Source of the DNA: Pseudomonas sp. AKS31 | Lineage (GTDB): Bacteria; Pseudomonadota; Gammaproteobacteria; Pseudomonadales; Pseudomonadaceae | DNA length: 36,316 nt | Reading direction: 5' to 3' | Assembly (NCBI RefSeq): GCF_023634765.1 | Contig: NZ_JAMLFX010000012.1 | Coordinates: 51,628 to 87,943 of the forward strand | In this document: positions 15,085-23,535 of the stretch, piece by piece | How the letters are laid out: every line of letters starts with the position of its first letter | Numbering within the stretch: position 1 is the stretch's first letter | The notes under the pieces: model-generated | The model's input: only the letters and a program-made list of their open reading frames with translations | Databases searched by the model: none | Told to the model about the DNA's origin: nothing | Made by a program: the position numbers and the translations under genes

Positions 15085-15390
15085 TCAGTAGACGTCGATG
15101 TAGTCATACGGCGGATTCGGCCAGTTGTCCTTCAGCGCGTTGAAAATCTGCATCACCCACACTTCATCGCTGGCTGCGACATTGCCCACGTAGCCCGAAC
15201 CCTTGGCCCAGGTTTCCAGGCGAAACAGCAAACCATCAATATCCTGCCCGCCGGTTACGCCTGAAGAAATGTAAGCAATACCGCCCTTGGTCACGCGCAA
15301 CTGCGTGTGTTCGTCATCACTGGCAGAAGCGAGCATTTGGCGCACTGCGTCGAGCGTGAGGCCGTCAGGGGTGTTCAAATCGATCTGCAC
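15085..15390 (-). CDS. Conserved hypothetical protein, 101 residues
   Basis: Family not recognised. The start is GTG at 15390, supported by AAGGA 8 nt upstream. The protein is soluble and acidic, without a signal peptide or membrane segment. Gly-rich GVTGGQDIDGLL and an aromatic C-terminus (DNWPNPPYDYIDVY) are visible. It has no partner gene on its strand within 160 nt; the divergent small gene beginning near 15477 may share its intergenic region. Confidence 0.7.
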   Translation of the reverse strand: MQIDLNTPDGLTLDAVRQMLASASDDEHTQLRVTKGGIAYISSGVTGGQDIDGLLFRLETWAKGSGYVGNVAASDEVWVMQIFNALKDNWPNPPYDYIDVY

Positions 15391-15476
15391 AGCACAATCC
15401 TTGGAAAACCTTGAAAGACCAAGTGTCGCATAGCGCAGCGCTCATGCCTAAGTCGCAGTGCCAAACGCCCGGCAAA

Positions 15477-15734
15477 ATGGTTAACTCGCTCTCAGACATT
15501 CCTGACTTTTCGAGCGCACTCATGAGCACCGTAAGCATCACCGCCGACATCAAGGTCCTGTGGCCGAAGGGGCACAGTTCGTATAGCCCGGGCAGTTCGG
15601 AGGAGCTGGCATTGATCAGCATCGATTTGCTGGTCAAAACGATGGGAACACAAGGCGCACAAACGTTTATCGCACAGGTGTTCGAGCGGTATCAGCACGA
15701 CCACAAGGCCACGCTGGATACCGAGAGGGAATAA
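15477..15734 (+). CDS. Hypothetical protein, start uncertain
   Basis: Family not recognised. Codon usage looks like a real Pseudomonas gene from about 15520 to the stop, and a terminator-like hairpin begins just after the stop. In-frame ATG codons occur at 15444, 15477 and 15522, none with a good ribosome site. The core is MSTVSITADIKVLWPKGHSS, then a helix (LISIDLLVKTMGTQGAQTFI) and a charged tail. No signal peptide is seen. It would be 85 residues from 15477 or 70 from 15522. Confidence 0.45.
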   Translation: MVNSLSDIPDFSSALMSTVSITADIKVLWPKGHSSYSPGSSEELALISIDLLVKTMGTQGAQTFIAQVFERYQHDHKATLDTERE

Positions 15735-15763
15735 AAACCCGCAGACTGGCATCTGCGGGCTTT
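15733..15763 (-). terminator. Terminator at the end of the ribose operon
   Basis: CCCGCAGA and TCTGCGGG form an 8-bp stem; on the minus strand it is followed by TTTTTAT. It lies 5 nt after the nucleoside hydrolase stop. It also follows the converging small gene at once and may serve both. Confidence 0.85.
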
Positions 15764-15767
15764 GGCC

Positions 15768-16796
15768 TTACTTCAAGCGCTTCAGACGCTCGGTCAACAG
15801 ATCAAAGAAGCCTTGCGCGTCGCCGTTTTCCACCCAGAAGGCGTTTTTCGGCGCCTTCAGGCCGTCGTACCAGTCGACGATGGTCTGACCGAAAGTCGGT
15901 CCTTCACGGCTATCCACCACGACATTCACCGAACGACCGGTGAACAGTTCCGGCTTGAGCAGATAGGCCACAACGGTAGCGTCATGCACCGGGCCACCCG
16001 GAATACCGTAGTGCTCCATATCGCCTTTGATGTACTCGTTGAGAATGTCGCCGACAATCTTGCTCGCGTTGTTGTTCAGCGCAGCGATCTGTTTCAGGCG
16101 TGCATCACTGGTGAGGATCTTGTGGGTGACGTCCAGCGGCAGGTACGTCAGCTTCACGCCGCTCTTCAGAACCACTTCAGCCGCTTGCGGATCGGCGAAC
16201 AGGTTGAATTCAGCCACCGGGGTGATGTTGCCACCGTTGAAGTGCGCACCGCCCATGATCACCACTTCCTTGATGCCCTGAACGATTTCAGGCTCTTGGA
16301 TCAGCGCCAGCGCCAGGTTGGTCTGCGGACCGAGCATGGCGATCGTGATGCTGTGCGGCTTGGCTTTTTTCAGGGTATCGATCAGGTAGTTGACCGCATT
16401 GCCTTCAGCCAGACCCTTTTTCGGTTCGTGCACGGTGACACCCGACAGACCTTCCTTGCCATGGATGTTCTCGGCGTAGATCGGCGTGCGCATCAGCGGC
16501 TTCGGCGCACCAGCGTAGACCGGTACATCTTCGCGCCCTGCCCACTCGCGCGCCAGTCGTGCATTGCGCGAAGTCTTGTCGAGGCGCACGTTGCCGGCCA
16601 CGGTGGTCAGCGCACGGATGTTCAGCTCGTCCGGCGAGGCCAGGGCGAACAGCAAGGCGACGACATCGTCAGCCCCCGGGTCGGTGTCGATGATCAGGTC
16701 GATTTTCTCCGCCGCCTGGGCGCCGGTGGCAGTGATGACGGACAAAAGCAAAAAGCTCCGGATGAGTTGATGCAGTTTCTGAGCATAGCGTTGCAT
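15768..16796 (-). CDS. Exported nucleoside hydrolase of the ribose operon
   Basis: Hydrolyses the N-glycosidic bond of ribonucleosides to ribose and free base. The catalytic Ca2+-binding motif DTDPGADD is at residues 37-44, followed by family segments MLGPQTNLALAL, VIMGGA, EFNLFADPQAAEVVL and a C-terminal HDA(T). A signal peptide (about residues 1-29, ending TGAQAA) sends it to the periplasm, unlike the cytosolic RihA/B/C enzymes. ATG 16796 has AAGGA before it; a longer start at 16814 is less likely. It is the last gene after rbsD, 32 nt away. Ribose freed outside the inner membrane would feed RbsB. Base specificity is not readable. Confidence 0.92.
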   Translation of the reverse strand: MQRYAQKLHQLIRSFLLLSVITATGAQAAEKIDLIIDTDPGADDVVALLFALASPDELNIRALTTVAGNVRLDKTSRNARLAREWAGREDVPVYAGAPKPLMRTPIYAENIHGKEGLSGVTVHEPKKGLAEGNAVNYLIDTLKKAKPHSITIAMLGPQTNLALALIQEPEIVQGIKEVVIMGGAHFNGGNITPVAEFNLFADPQAAEVVLKSGVKLTYLPLDVTHKILTSDARLKQIAALNNNASKIVGDILNEYIKGDMEHYGIPGGPVHDATVVAYLLKPELFTGRSVNVVVDSREGPTFGQTIVDWYDGLKAPKNAFWVENGDAQGFFDLLTERLKRLK

Positions 16797-16828
16797 GGCG
16801 CATTCCTTGTGCATGTGGAATCAAAAAA

Positions 16829-17233
16829 TCAGAACGTAACCCCGGCGACCAGGACGATATTGCAGTAAGGCTGGCATTCACCTGTACGAACAATCGCCCG
16901 AGCCTGTCGGCTGAGAACCTTGAATTGCTCATGACTGAGCAGATCGCGCCGGCCCAGAGCGCCCTCTTCATTCAACTGCTCCAGCGTGTTCAGCGCGGTC
17001 GGTTGCTTGTCGAAGATTTCTTTGGCCAGTGCATGGCTTTCCACCTGCATCTCGCTGAGGACGACTTTCAGGGTGCTGATGAAGTCCGGCACACCGTGGG
17101 TCAGCGCCAGATCAATCAGCTCGACACCCGGCGGCACCGGCAGTCCGGCATCACCAATGACCACCATATCGCCGTGGCCCAAAGAAGCAATCAGCCGCGA
17201 CAATGCGACGTTGAGCAGAGGAGTCTTTTTCAT
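16829..17233 (-). CDS. rbsD: D-ribose pyranase RbsD
   Basis: Interconverts the pyranose and furanose forms of ribose so that ribokinase gets the furanose. The 134 residues carry the catalytic His in SLGHGDMVVIGDAGLPVP and the C-terminal TGECQPYCNIVLVAGV. Its start overlaps the rbsK stop as ATGA, implying translational coupling. The nucleoside hydrolase follows. Confidence 0.96.
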   Translation of the reverse strand: MKKTPLLNVALSRLIASLGHGDMVVIGDAGLPVPPGVELIDLALTHGVPDFISTLKVVLSEMQVESHALAKEIFDKQPTALNTLEQLNEEGALGRRDLLSHEQFKVLSRQARAIVRTGECQPYCNIVLVAGVTF

Positions 17234-18147
17234 GCGGGTTTAAAAGCCTGTACGTCGGATAGGGTTGGAATGGAGGGTTGCGCGCCGGCACGGGTTACCG
17301 ACAAGGCGGCGGCGATCTGCCCGAAACGAATTGCGTCGGCCTCGGACTTGCCATTGGCCAGTGCAGCGGCGAAACCACCGACGAAGGTGTCGCCTGCCGC
17401 TGTCGTGTCGACAGCCTTCACTTTCGGCGCCGGGAAATGCTCGAAGCGTTGGCCATTGGCGAACAGCGAGCCTTGAGCACCGAGGGTAATGATGACTTTG
17501 CCCGCGCCCATGGCGATCAGCTGGCTGGCTGCGCTTTCTGCCGTCTCCTGCGAGTCCACCGGCAACCCGCTCAACACCGCCGCTTCGCTTTCGTTGGGGA
17601 TCAGGTAGTCGATCGCGGCAAACCAGTCCGCCGGAAGGGGACGACTGGCCGGTGCCGGATTAAGGATGACGACTTTACCCAGCGCACGTGCACGTTTAAG
17701 CGCATGCCCCACCGTGGCATCCGGAATTTCGAGCTGGCAAATGATCACGTCGGCGGCTTGCAGCACTGCATCAAACCGGTCGATCACTGCGGGCGTCATT
17801 GCACCGTTGGCACCGGCGACGATGACGATGGCGTTCTGACTGTTGTCATCGACCACGATCAACGCCACACCACTGGAATCATCGACCGCGCTCACAGCCA
17901 GGCAATCGATCTGCTCGGCCAGCAGGGCCTCGCGCAATTGCACGCCATAGTCGTCGTTGCCAACGCAACCGACCATCGCCACCTGTGCGCCCAATCGCGC
18001 TGCGGCCACTGCCTGATTGGCACCCTTGCCGCCGGAAACCGTGGCAAATGAATGTCCGATCAGCGTTTCACCGCCTACGGGCAGCCGCGGCGCCCGGGTC
18101 ACCAGATCCATGTTCAGGCTGCCTATTACCACTACATTTGCTGGCAT
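17230..18147 (-). CDS. rbsK: Ribokinase RbsK
   Basis: PfkB-family kinase phosphorylating D-ribose to ribose 5-phosphate. The 305 residues show both family signatures: the N-terminal GGKGANQAVAAARLGAQVAM with the substrate-binding Gly-Gly, and the C-terminal DTTAAGDTFVGGFAAAL with the catalytic Asp in AAGD. N-terminal GSLNMDLVTRAPRLPVGGET contacts ribose. It lies 24 nt after rbsR and overlaps rbsD by 4 nt. Confidence 0.97.
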   Translation of the reverse strand: MPANVVVIGSLNMDLVTRAPRLPVGGETLIGHSFATVSGGKGANQAVAAARLGAQVAMVGCVGNDDYGVQLREALLAEQIDCLAVSAVDDSSGVALIVVDDNSQNAIVIVAGANGAMTPAVIDRFDAVLQAADVIICQLEIPDATVGHALKRARALGKVVILNPAPASRPLPADWFAAIDYLIPNESEAAVLSGLPVDSQETAESAASQLIAMGAGKVIITLGAQGSLFANGQRFEHFPAPKVKAVDTTAAGDTFVGGFAAALANGKSEADAIRFGQIAAALSVTRAGAQPSIPTLSDVQAFKPA

Positions 18148-18171
18148 ACATCATTACTCGTCAATTCGGTT

Positions 18172-19191
18172 TCAGCGGTATTCGGTGAACACGCCGGACA
18201 ACGGGGCGGTCGATTCGCGCAAGACAATACTAGGGGTCACGATCCTTTGATCAGTGCCCAGGTTCGGCGTAGCAATCCTTCGCAGCAGCACTTCGGCCGC
18301 CATCTCGCCCAGTTGCAGGATCGATTGCCCCACCGTGGTGAGTGCCGGGTAGACGTAACGACTCATCTGGATATCGTCGAAACCGATCACCGACAGCTCA
18401 CTCGGCACGCGCACATTTCGCTCCGCTGCCGCGCGCAGTACACCGATGCCGATCATGTCGTTACCTGCGAAAATCGCACTCGGCGGATTGCGCTCGAGAA
18501 GAATCGCCGCTGCGTTGTACCCGCCAGTACTGGTGAAATCACTTTCCAGCATTCGCTCCTGTCGGACCTCAACGCCCGCCTCTTTCAGCGCCCGGCAATA
18601 GCCGGCCTGACGCATTTGCGCAACACTGGTAGTGGCCGGGCCGCCGATGGTGGCGATGTCGCGGTGCCCCAACTCCAGCAAGTGCCGCGTAGCGAGGTAA
18701 GCGCCGTATTCGTGGTCGATGCGCACCAGATCGGCGTCGACACCCTCCAGACCACGGTCGACGATGACCATTGGCGTTTTCACCCCGGCCAGCCCCTGCG
18801 CCAGACCGCTGTCACCGCCCGCGGAAGCTACGATCAAACCGTCGATGCGCTTCTCCAGCAAGACGCGCAAATAGCTGCGCTGCTTGTCGGGGTTGTCGTC
18901 GGAGTTGCAGAGGATCACGCAGTAGCCGTTACGCTCGCAATAATCCTCGATACCCCGCGCCAACTCGGCGAAGTACGGGTTGAGACTGTTGGGCACCAGC
19001 AGGCCGATGGTCGCAGTCGTCTTGGCTTTCAGCGAGCGCGCCACCGCACTCGGTACATAGTCGAGGCTCTTGATCGCCGCCTCGACTTTCAGCCGCACTT
19101 CCTGACTGACCGGCCGGGTGTTGTTCACCACATGCGAAACCGTCGTATAGGAAATCCCCGCGAGGGCTGCCACGTCCTTGATCGTTGCCAT
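18172..19191 (-). CDS. rbsR: Ribose operon repressor RbsR (LacI family)
   Basis: 339 residues. The N-terminal helix-turn-helix and hinge (MATIKDVAALAGISYTTVSH, VNNTRPVSQEVR) are followed by a periplasmic-binding-protein-like sensor domain (TIGLLVPNSLNPYFAELARG, then a C-terminal LRESTAPLSG). The hinge helix with AVARSL inserts into the minor groove of palindromes such as the one at 22829-22844. It is encoded inside the operon, 3 nt after rbsC, so it should repress its own synthesis. Ribose as inducer is inferred from context. Confidence 0.94.
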   Translation of the reverse strand: MATIKDVAALAGISYTTVSHVVNNTRPVSQEVRLKVEAAIKSLDYVPSAVARSLKAKTTATIGLLVPNSLNPYFAELARGIEDYCERNGYCVILCNSDDNPDKQRSYLRVLLEKRIDGLIVASAGGDSGLAQGLAGVKTPMVIVDRGLEGVDADLVRIDHEYGAYLATRHLLELGHRDIATIGGPATTSVAQMRQAGYCRALKEAGVEVRQERMLESDFTSTGGYNAAAILLERNPPSAIFAGNDMIGIGVLRAAAERNVRVPSELSVIGFDDIQMSRYVYPALTTVGQSILQLGEMAAEVLLRRIATPNLGTDQRIVTPSIVLRESTAPLSGVFTEYR

Positions 19192-19194
19192 GTG

Positions 19195-20172
19195 TTAGCC
19201 CCGGCGACTGGCGCGCTGACTGCGATAAGTGTCGAGCACCACCGCGATCACGATGACGGCGCCGGTGATGATTCGCTTGGTCGGTTCAGTCGCGCCGATC
19301 TGTGCCAGACCGGCCGCCAGGACCGAGATGATCAACACGCCAAAGAACGTGCTGATCACCGAACCACGCCCGCCCATCAGGCTGGTACCGCCGATGACCA
19401 CAGCAGCGATCACTTGCAGCTCCAGGCCGGAACCGGCATTCGGATCAGCAGCTTCCAGACGGGAAATCTGAAACAGCGCGGCGATACCGGCCAGCAAACC
19501 CATCAGGCTGAATACCAGAATCTTGTAGGGTTTCGGATTGATCCCCGCAAGGCGCACTGCCTCTTCGTTGGTGCCGATGCCGATCAGGTAGCGACCGAAC
19601 ACCGTCCGGGTCAACACGGCCTGAGCAATGAAAATCACCAGCAAGGCAATGATGAACGATGGCGAGATACCGAACGCGATCGGGTTCGACAGCCAGGCAA
19701 ACGAGTCACCGATGTATGCGGTGCGCGATCCGGTCATCTGATACGCCAGACCCCGAGCCATTTCCAGCACACCCAAAGAGACGATGAACGATGGAATCCG
19801 CCACGCCACCGTGATCGAACCGGTGACAGTACCGGCCAGCGCCGCCACTGCCATGCCGAGCAATGCCGACGGCAACACGCCCCAGCCCCAGCCGAGAATC
19901 GCAACGCTGACCGTCGAAGCGGCCAATGCGAGTACCGAACCCACCGACAGGTCGATGCCGCCAATGATCAACACGAAGGTCATGCCGACCGCCAGTACCA
20001 TCAGATCAGGAATCTGGTTGGCCAGGGTGCTGAAGGTGTTATACGACAGAAAGTGGCTGCTCAAGACCGAGAACAGCGCAATCATCGCCAGCAAGGCGCC
20101 GGCCAGGCCCAGATAAGTGCCCAGACCGTAGAAGTTGCCACTACGTTTGCCGGCAGGAGATGCAGTTTTCAT
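19195..20172 (-). CDS. rbsC: Ribose ABC transporter permease RbsC
   Basis: Inner-membrane channel subunit, 325 residues, with about eight or more hydrophobic segments beginning around residue 18. Typical family stretches are GGIDLSVGSVLALAA and FGRYLIGIGTNEEAVRLAGI, the latter in the cytoplasmic loop that contacts the ATPase. The start overlaps the rbsA stop as ATGA. It works with RbsA and RbsB. Confidence 0.96.
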   Translation of the reverse strand: MKTASPAGKRSGNFYGLGTYLGLAGALLAMIALFSVLSSHFLSYNTFSTLANQIPDLMVLAVGMTFVLIIGGIDLSVGSVLALAASTVSVAILGWGWGVLPSALLGMAVAALAGTVTGSITVAWRIPSFIVSLGVLEMARGLAYQMTGSRTAYIGDSFAWLSNPIAFGISPSFIIALLVIFIAQAVLTRTVFGRYLIGIGTNEEAVRLAGINPKPYKILVFSLMGLLAGIAALFQISRLEAADPNAGSGLELQVIAAVVIGGTSLMGGRGSVISTFFGVLIISVLAAGLAQIGATEPTKRIITGAVIVIAVVLDTYRSQRASRRG

Positions 20173-21722
20173 GGGAGATCCCTAGGCGCCGCTTCATTGA
20201 GCAACGCATCACGTTTTTGGTAGCCGGCGAACGCGGCAGCAAGCAAGTCATCCTGGGTCCAGCTGTCACGCTCGAAGGTGTCGATCAAGCGCCCTGCCGA
20301 CAACACGCCGATCCGGTCGCAGATCAACATCAGCTCACGCAGGTCACTGGACACCACCACCAGCGCTTTACCCTGGCGCGTCAGTTCGCCGAGCAAGGCG
20401 TAAATGTCAAACTTGGCGCCGACGTCGATGCCACGGGTCGGCTCGTCGAACAGCAGCACCGAACAATCGCGCTCCAGCCAGCGGCCAATCACGACCTTCT
20501 GCTGATTGCCACCGGACAGTTCTGAAACCAGCTGTGTCGGGCTCGAGCTGCGGATGCGCATGGCGTCGATCTGACGCTGCGCCAGAGCGATCTCGTCGCC
20601 GTTTTTGACGACTCCGCCACTGGAAATTTCCGGCATGTTGCCCAGTGCGATGTTGGCGCTGATCGACTGACTCAGGAGCAGGCCTTCACCCTTGCGGTCT
20701 TCGGTAATCAACGCAATGCCGTTGCGCACGGCGTCGACGGGCGAGCGCACGCTGACCACTTTGGCCGGCGAGCCCAGCGCAATGGTGCCGCTGTCGGCAA
20801 CGTCCGCACCAAAAATCAGTCGCAGCAGTTCTGTGCGCCCTGCCCCGATCAATCCGGAAATCCCGAAGATCTCGCCGGCGCGCACTTCAAACGAAACATC
20901 GCGCACTTTATCGGAACGAGTCAGGCCCTTGACCGTCAGCGCCGGCGCACCAACCTTGCGCGGCCCCATATCGATATGTTCGCCCAGCTCACGACCGACC
21001 ATCAGTGTGACCAGTTGTTCACTGTTGTAATTGGCCATCGGCTCGACGCAGACCAGATTGCCGTCACGCAGCACGGCAATGCGCTGTGCGACTCGGGCAA
21101 GCTCTTCGAGGCGGTGGGAAATGTAGATGATCGAGACGCCGCGTGCCTGCAGACGAGTGATCTGCTCAAAGAGCATTTCGACTTCCCGTGCGGTCAGCAT
21201 CGCGGTCGGCTCATCGAGGATCAGCACATGGCAATCGCCAATCAGGTTGCGGGCGATTTCGACCATCTGCTGATGCCCGATCCCCAGCTCGCCGACCAGC
21301 GTATCCGGATCAATCGCGTCGAGGCCGACTTGTGCCATCGCTTCGACTGCAGCCTTGCGCAATTGCTTGCGACTGATCCAGCCGCCGTTGCTTGGCAGGT
21401 TGTCGAGAAACAGGTTTTCCGCGACCGACAATGTCGGCAACAGATTGAGTTCTTGCATGACCATGCGCACGCCAAGTTCTTCAGCCTGGGTACGACTGCC
21501 CGGACGGTAGTCCTCGCCGTGGAATTGCATCTGGCCGGTGGTCGGCGTGACCAGTCCGCCAATGATCTTCGACAGGGTACTTTTGCCGGCACCATTCTCG
21601 CCGGTCAGCGCCAGCACTTCACCGCGCATCAGCGTCAGATCGATGCCGGTGAGCACCGGTTGCGCATAGGTCTTACCGATACCGCTGACCGAGAGGACAG
21701 CGTTCGGGGCGGAAACTGACAT
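20169..21722 (-). CDS. rbsA: Ribose ABC transporter ATPase RbsA
   Basis: Double-cassette sugar ATPase of 517 residues. The first cassette has Walker A GENGAGKS at 41-48, the signature LGIGHQQMVEIARNL and Walker B HVLILDEPTAML. The second has a degenerate P-loop (GLIGAGRTELLRLIFG), signature LSGGNQQKVVIGRWL and Walker B VLLFDEPTRGID. A degenerate second P-loop is normal for this subfamily. It follows rbsB after 56 nt containing a hairpin and overlaps rbsC by 4 nt. Confidence 0.96.
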   Translation of the reverse strand: MSVSAPNAVLSVSGIGKTYAQPVLTGIDLTLMRGEVLALTGENGAGKSTLSKIIGGLVTPTTGQMQFHGEDYRPGSRTQAEELGVRMVMQELNLLPTLSVAENLFLDNLPSNGGWISRKQLRKAAVEAMAQVGLDAIDPDTLVGELGIGHQQMVEIARNLIGDCHVLILDEPTAMLTAREVEMLFEQITRLQARGVSIIYISHRLEELARVAQRIAVLRDGNLVCVEPMANYNSEQLVTLMVGRELGEHIDMGPRKVGAPALTVKGLTRSDKVRDVSFEVRAGEIFGISGLIGAGRTELLRLIFGADVADSGTIALGSPAKVVSVRSPVDAVRNGIALITEDRKGEGLLLSQSISANIALGNMPEISSGGVVKNGDEIALAQRQIDAMRIRSSSPTQLVSELSGGNQQKVVIGRWLERDCSVLLFDEPTRGIDVGAKFDIYALLGELTRQGKALVVVSSDLRELMLICDRIGVLSAGRLIDTFERDSWTQDDLLAAAFAGYQKRDALLNEAAPRDLP

Positions 21723-21735
21723 AAAAACTCTCCAT

Positions 21736-21759
21736 GCGCTCGCCCGGACGGACGAGCGC
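21736..21759 (-). other. Intercistronic hairpin between rbsB and rbsA
   Basis: GCGCTCG and CGAGCGC form a 7-bp stem directly after rbsB, without a T tract. Such stems after binding-protein genes commonly protect the upstream message from 3' decay, so RbsB would be made in excess over RbsA and RbsC. The function here is inferred. Confidence 0.5.
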
Positions 21760-21778
21760 CGTTGTGTCGCCAGAAGAC

Positions 21779-22735
21779 TTACTTGGTGACCAGCTCGACC
21801 GGGGTTTCGATCACGCCATTGGCGCCGCTGTCGACTTTTTCGCCCTTGATGATTTTCAGCGCAGTTTCGATGCCGAACACAGCTTGTTTGGCAGCGAACT
21901 GGTCAGCGGTGGCCAAGACACGACCGTCCTTCAACATTGGCTTGATGGCATTGATGTTGTCGTAACCGACCACCTGAACCTGACCTGCCTTGCCAGCGGC
22001 ACGTACTGCGGAAACGGCACCAACGGCCATGCTGTCGTTACCGGCCAGCAGTGCTTTGACGTCCGGGTATTCGCTGAGGATCGAAGCGGCAACCTTGTTG
22101 CCCTTGTCGATTTCCCAGTCACCGGATTGCAGGGAAACGATCTTGATCTGTGCAGCGTCCATTGCATCCTTGAATCCAGCGGTACGTTGCTGGGCATTGG
22201 TGGTCGTGGACACGCCTTCAATGATGCCGACTTCGTCACCGGCCTTGAGCTGCTTGGCCAGGTATTCGCCGACCAGACGCGCACCTTTACGGTTGTCCGG
22301 GCCTACGAATGGCACACTGATGTTTTTGCTTTTGACGATGGCCGGATCGAGCTGGTTGTCGATGTTGATCACGGTAATGCCGGCATCGACGGCTTTCTTG
22401 ATCACCGGCACCATGGCCTTGGAGTCGGAAGGCGCGATCACCAGCGCATTGACCTTGGCCAGAATCATCTGCTCGACGATGCGGGTCTGGCCGGCAGTAT
22501 CGGTTTCGTCCTTGATGCCGTTGGAGATCAGATCGAAATCAGCGGAGTGTTCTTTCTGGTAGGCCTTGGCGCCATCTTCCATGGTCAGGAAGAATTCGTT
22601 GGCCAGAGACTTCATGACCAGCGCGACTTTGGGTTTTTCGGCGGATTCGGCGAATGCCGAGGAGACAGGTAGTGCAGCGGCTGTGGCAGCCAGCATAGCG
22701 ACAGCAAGAAGACGTCCAGCGAATGGCAGCTTCAT
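21779..22735 (-). CDS. rbsB: Periplasmic ribose-binding protein RbsB
   Basis: Type I periplasmic sugar-binding protein, 318 residues, with a signal peptide ending SSAFA (about residue 29). The mature start, KPKVALVMKSLANEFFLTME, is the family's first strand-helix, and the hinge and second lobe follow (VKALLAGNDSMAVGAVSAVR). It is the first gene of rbsBACRKD plus nucleoside hydrolase. CGGAG precedes the ATG. The sugar is taken as ribose from the operon content, since rbsD and rbsK are present. Confidence 0.95.
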   Translation of the reverse strand: MKLPFAGRLLAVAMLAATAAALPVSSAFAESAEKPKVALVMKSLANEFFLTMEDGAKAYQKEHSADFDLISNGIKDETDTAGQTRIVEQMILAKVNALVIAPSDSKAMVPVIKKAVDAGITVINIDNQLDPAIVKSKNISVPFVGPDNRKGARLVGEYLAKQLKAGDEVGIIEGVSTTTNAQQRTAGFKDAMDAAQIKIVSLQSGDWEIDKGNKVAASILSEYPDVKALLAGNDSMAVGAVSAVRAAGKAGQVQVVGYDNINAIKPMLKDGRVLATADQFAAKQAVFGIETALKIIKGEKVDSGANGVIETPVELVTK

Positions 22736-22806
22736 GGGTTCACTCCGATCTTATGATTATTGTGAGCAACGCTTGCGCTGGCGTAAGCTACCCGGCTATC
22801 TGCAGG

Positions 22807-22834
22807 GCCATAGTGCGCCGAGAGCGCCACGCAA
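22807..22834 (-). promoter_or_regulatory. Candidate sigma-70 promoter of the rbs operon
   Basis: On the minus strand TTGCGT (22834-22829) and TATGGC (22812-22807) are separated by 16 nt. The -35 is the downstream end of the operator palindrome, so a bound repressor would cover it. The predicted leader is about 65 nt and contains an imperfect inverted repeat at 22771-22788. Confidence 0.5.
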
Positions 22835-22844
22835 ACGTTTGCGT
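22829..22844. promoter_or_regulatory. LacI-family operator, probably for RbsR
   Basis: ACGCAAACGTTTGCGT is a perfect 16-bp palindrome with the central CG step typical of LacI/PurR-family operators. It lies 94 nt before the rbsB start and overlaps the candidate -35. RbsR is the only LacI-family protein encoded in the window. A weaker partly matching sequence (AGCAACGCTTGCG, 22765-22777) could be a second half-operator. Confidence 0.85.
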
Positions 22845-22935
22845 AGACCGAACTATGCGAATCCCGCCGGCATTTGTCAACAATCAGAAATCGGTATTGC
22901 TTAAAGGGCGAATCCGCTGCTTCGCCCTCCGATGA

Positions 22936-23391
22936 TCACGCCGTGGTATTGACCATGTTGCCGCTGGTGGAGCCCTTGGACATTTCCTTGAGCAACGCAG
23001 CCGCGACTTCCATGAGTGCGCCGCTGGTCTGCGCGATCTGCCCCTGAATGGACATCACCGCCTGCGACTTGGCCTCCGGCGTCGGATAGCTCGCAGCCTG
23101 GGCCGCCGCCAGTTGCTGTTGCTGCTCCTGCAGTTGCTTCTGTAATTCCTTCATCCGCTTGAGCAGCATTTTCACGGTGACATTCAGACTGTCGCCGCTG
23201 TCCGCGCTATCGGCCTGGCTGGCTTCTTGCGCAGGGCCACCGGTCCTGACCTGTTTGCTCGGCTCTTTTTCAACACCCAGCGCCTCGTCGGCAGCGTCCG
23301 CTTCTGCCTTGTTCATTGCATTGATCGTCGCTGCGGTTTTACCGCCGATGGTGACTGTACCCGGGTTTGAAAAACCGATCGTCAGTGACAT
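22936..23391 (-). CDS. Coiled-coil protein, possibly FlxA-like, with a FliA-type promoter
   Basis: 151 residues, no signal peptide and no membrane segment. The N-terminus is MSLTIGFSNPGTVTIGG. The middle is a Gln-rich coiled coil (LLKRMKELQKQLQEQQQQLA), followed by a helical region (SIQGQIAQTSGALMEVAAAL) and a short tail. It somewhat resembles FlxA-like proteins, which in E. coli are expressed by the flagellar sigma factor; I hold the family call loosely. Supporting it, a close match to the sigma-28 consensus lies 34 nt upstream. AGGGAG precedes the ATG. It is divergent from ansB. The role is unknown, possibly in flagellar or surface function. Confidence 0.75.
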   Translation of the reverse strand: MSLTIGFSNPGTVTIGGKTAATINAMNKAEADAADEALGVEKEPSKQVRTGGPAQEASQADSADSGDSLNVTVKMLLKRMKELQKQLQEQQQQLAAAQAASYPTPEAKSQAVMSIQGQIAQTSGALMEVAAALLKEMSKGSTSGNMVNTTA

Positions 23392-23424
23392 GTGAACTCC
23401 CTAAAAAAGCGTTTCCCAGAACAC

Positions 23425-23451
23425 CCATCGGCCTGAAGGCCGGTTTCTTTA
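23425..23451 (-). promoter_or_regulatory. FliA (sigma-28) promoter
   Basis: On the minus strand TAAAGAAA-N11-GCCGATGG matches the enterobacterial sigma-28 pattern TAAAGTTT-N11-GCCGATAA, with the TAAA and GCCGAT cores intact at exact spacing. It would give a leader of about 25-30 nt ending in AGGGAG and the ATG at 23391. A CGGCC/GGCCG inverted repeat overlaps the -10, so part of the match could come from a palindrome. Confidence 0.7.
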
Positions 23452-23504
23452 GCAGAGAATCCCGAGCCGGCAACCGGTTTCATTCGACAAAAGCGGTAGT
23501 CCCT

Positions 23505-23518
23505 TTCGGTGAACCGAA
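23505..23518 (+). promoter_or_regulatory. AauR-type activator site upstream of ansB
   Basis: TTCGGTGAACCGAA is a perfect TTCGG-N4-CCGAA inverted repeat. From memory this is the motif reported for AauR, the sigma-54-dependent response regulator of acidic amino acid use in P. putida. It lies about 120 bp upstream of the ansB -24/-12 promoter, a normal enhancer distance. Confidence 0.7.
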
Positions 23519-23535
23519 CGCGAAAGCTTCCAATG

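Noticed and set aside
18052..20223. A 723-codon open frame on the plus strand
   Set aside because: It is wholly antisense to rbsR and rbsC, rich in His, Arg and Gln as expected for the reverse of high-GC codons, and has no recognisable domain.
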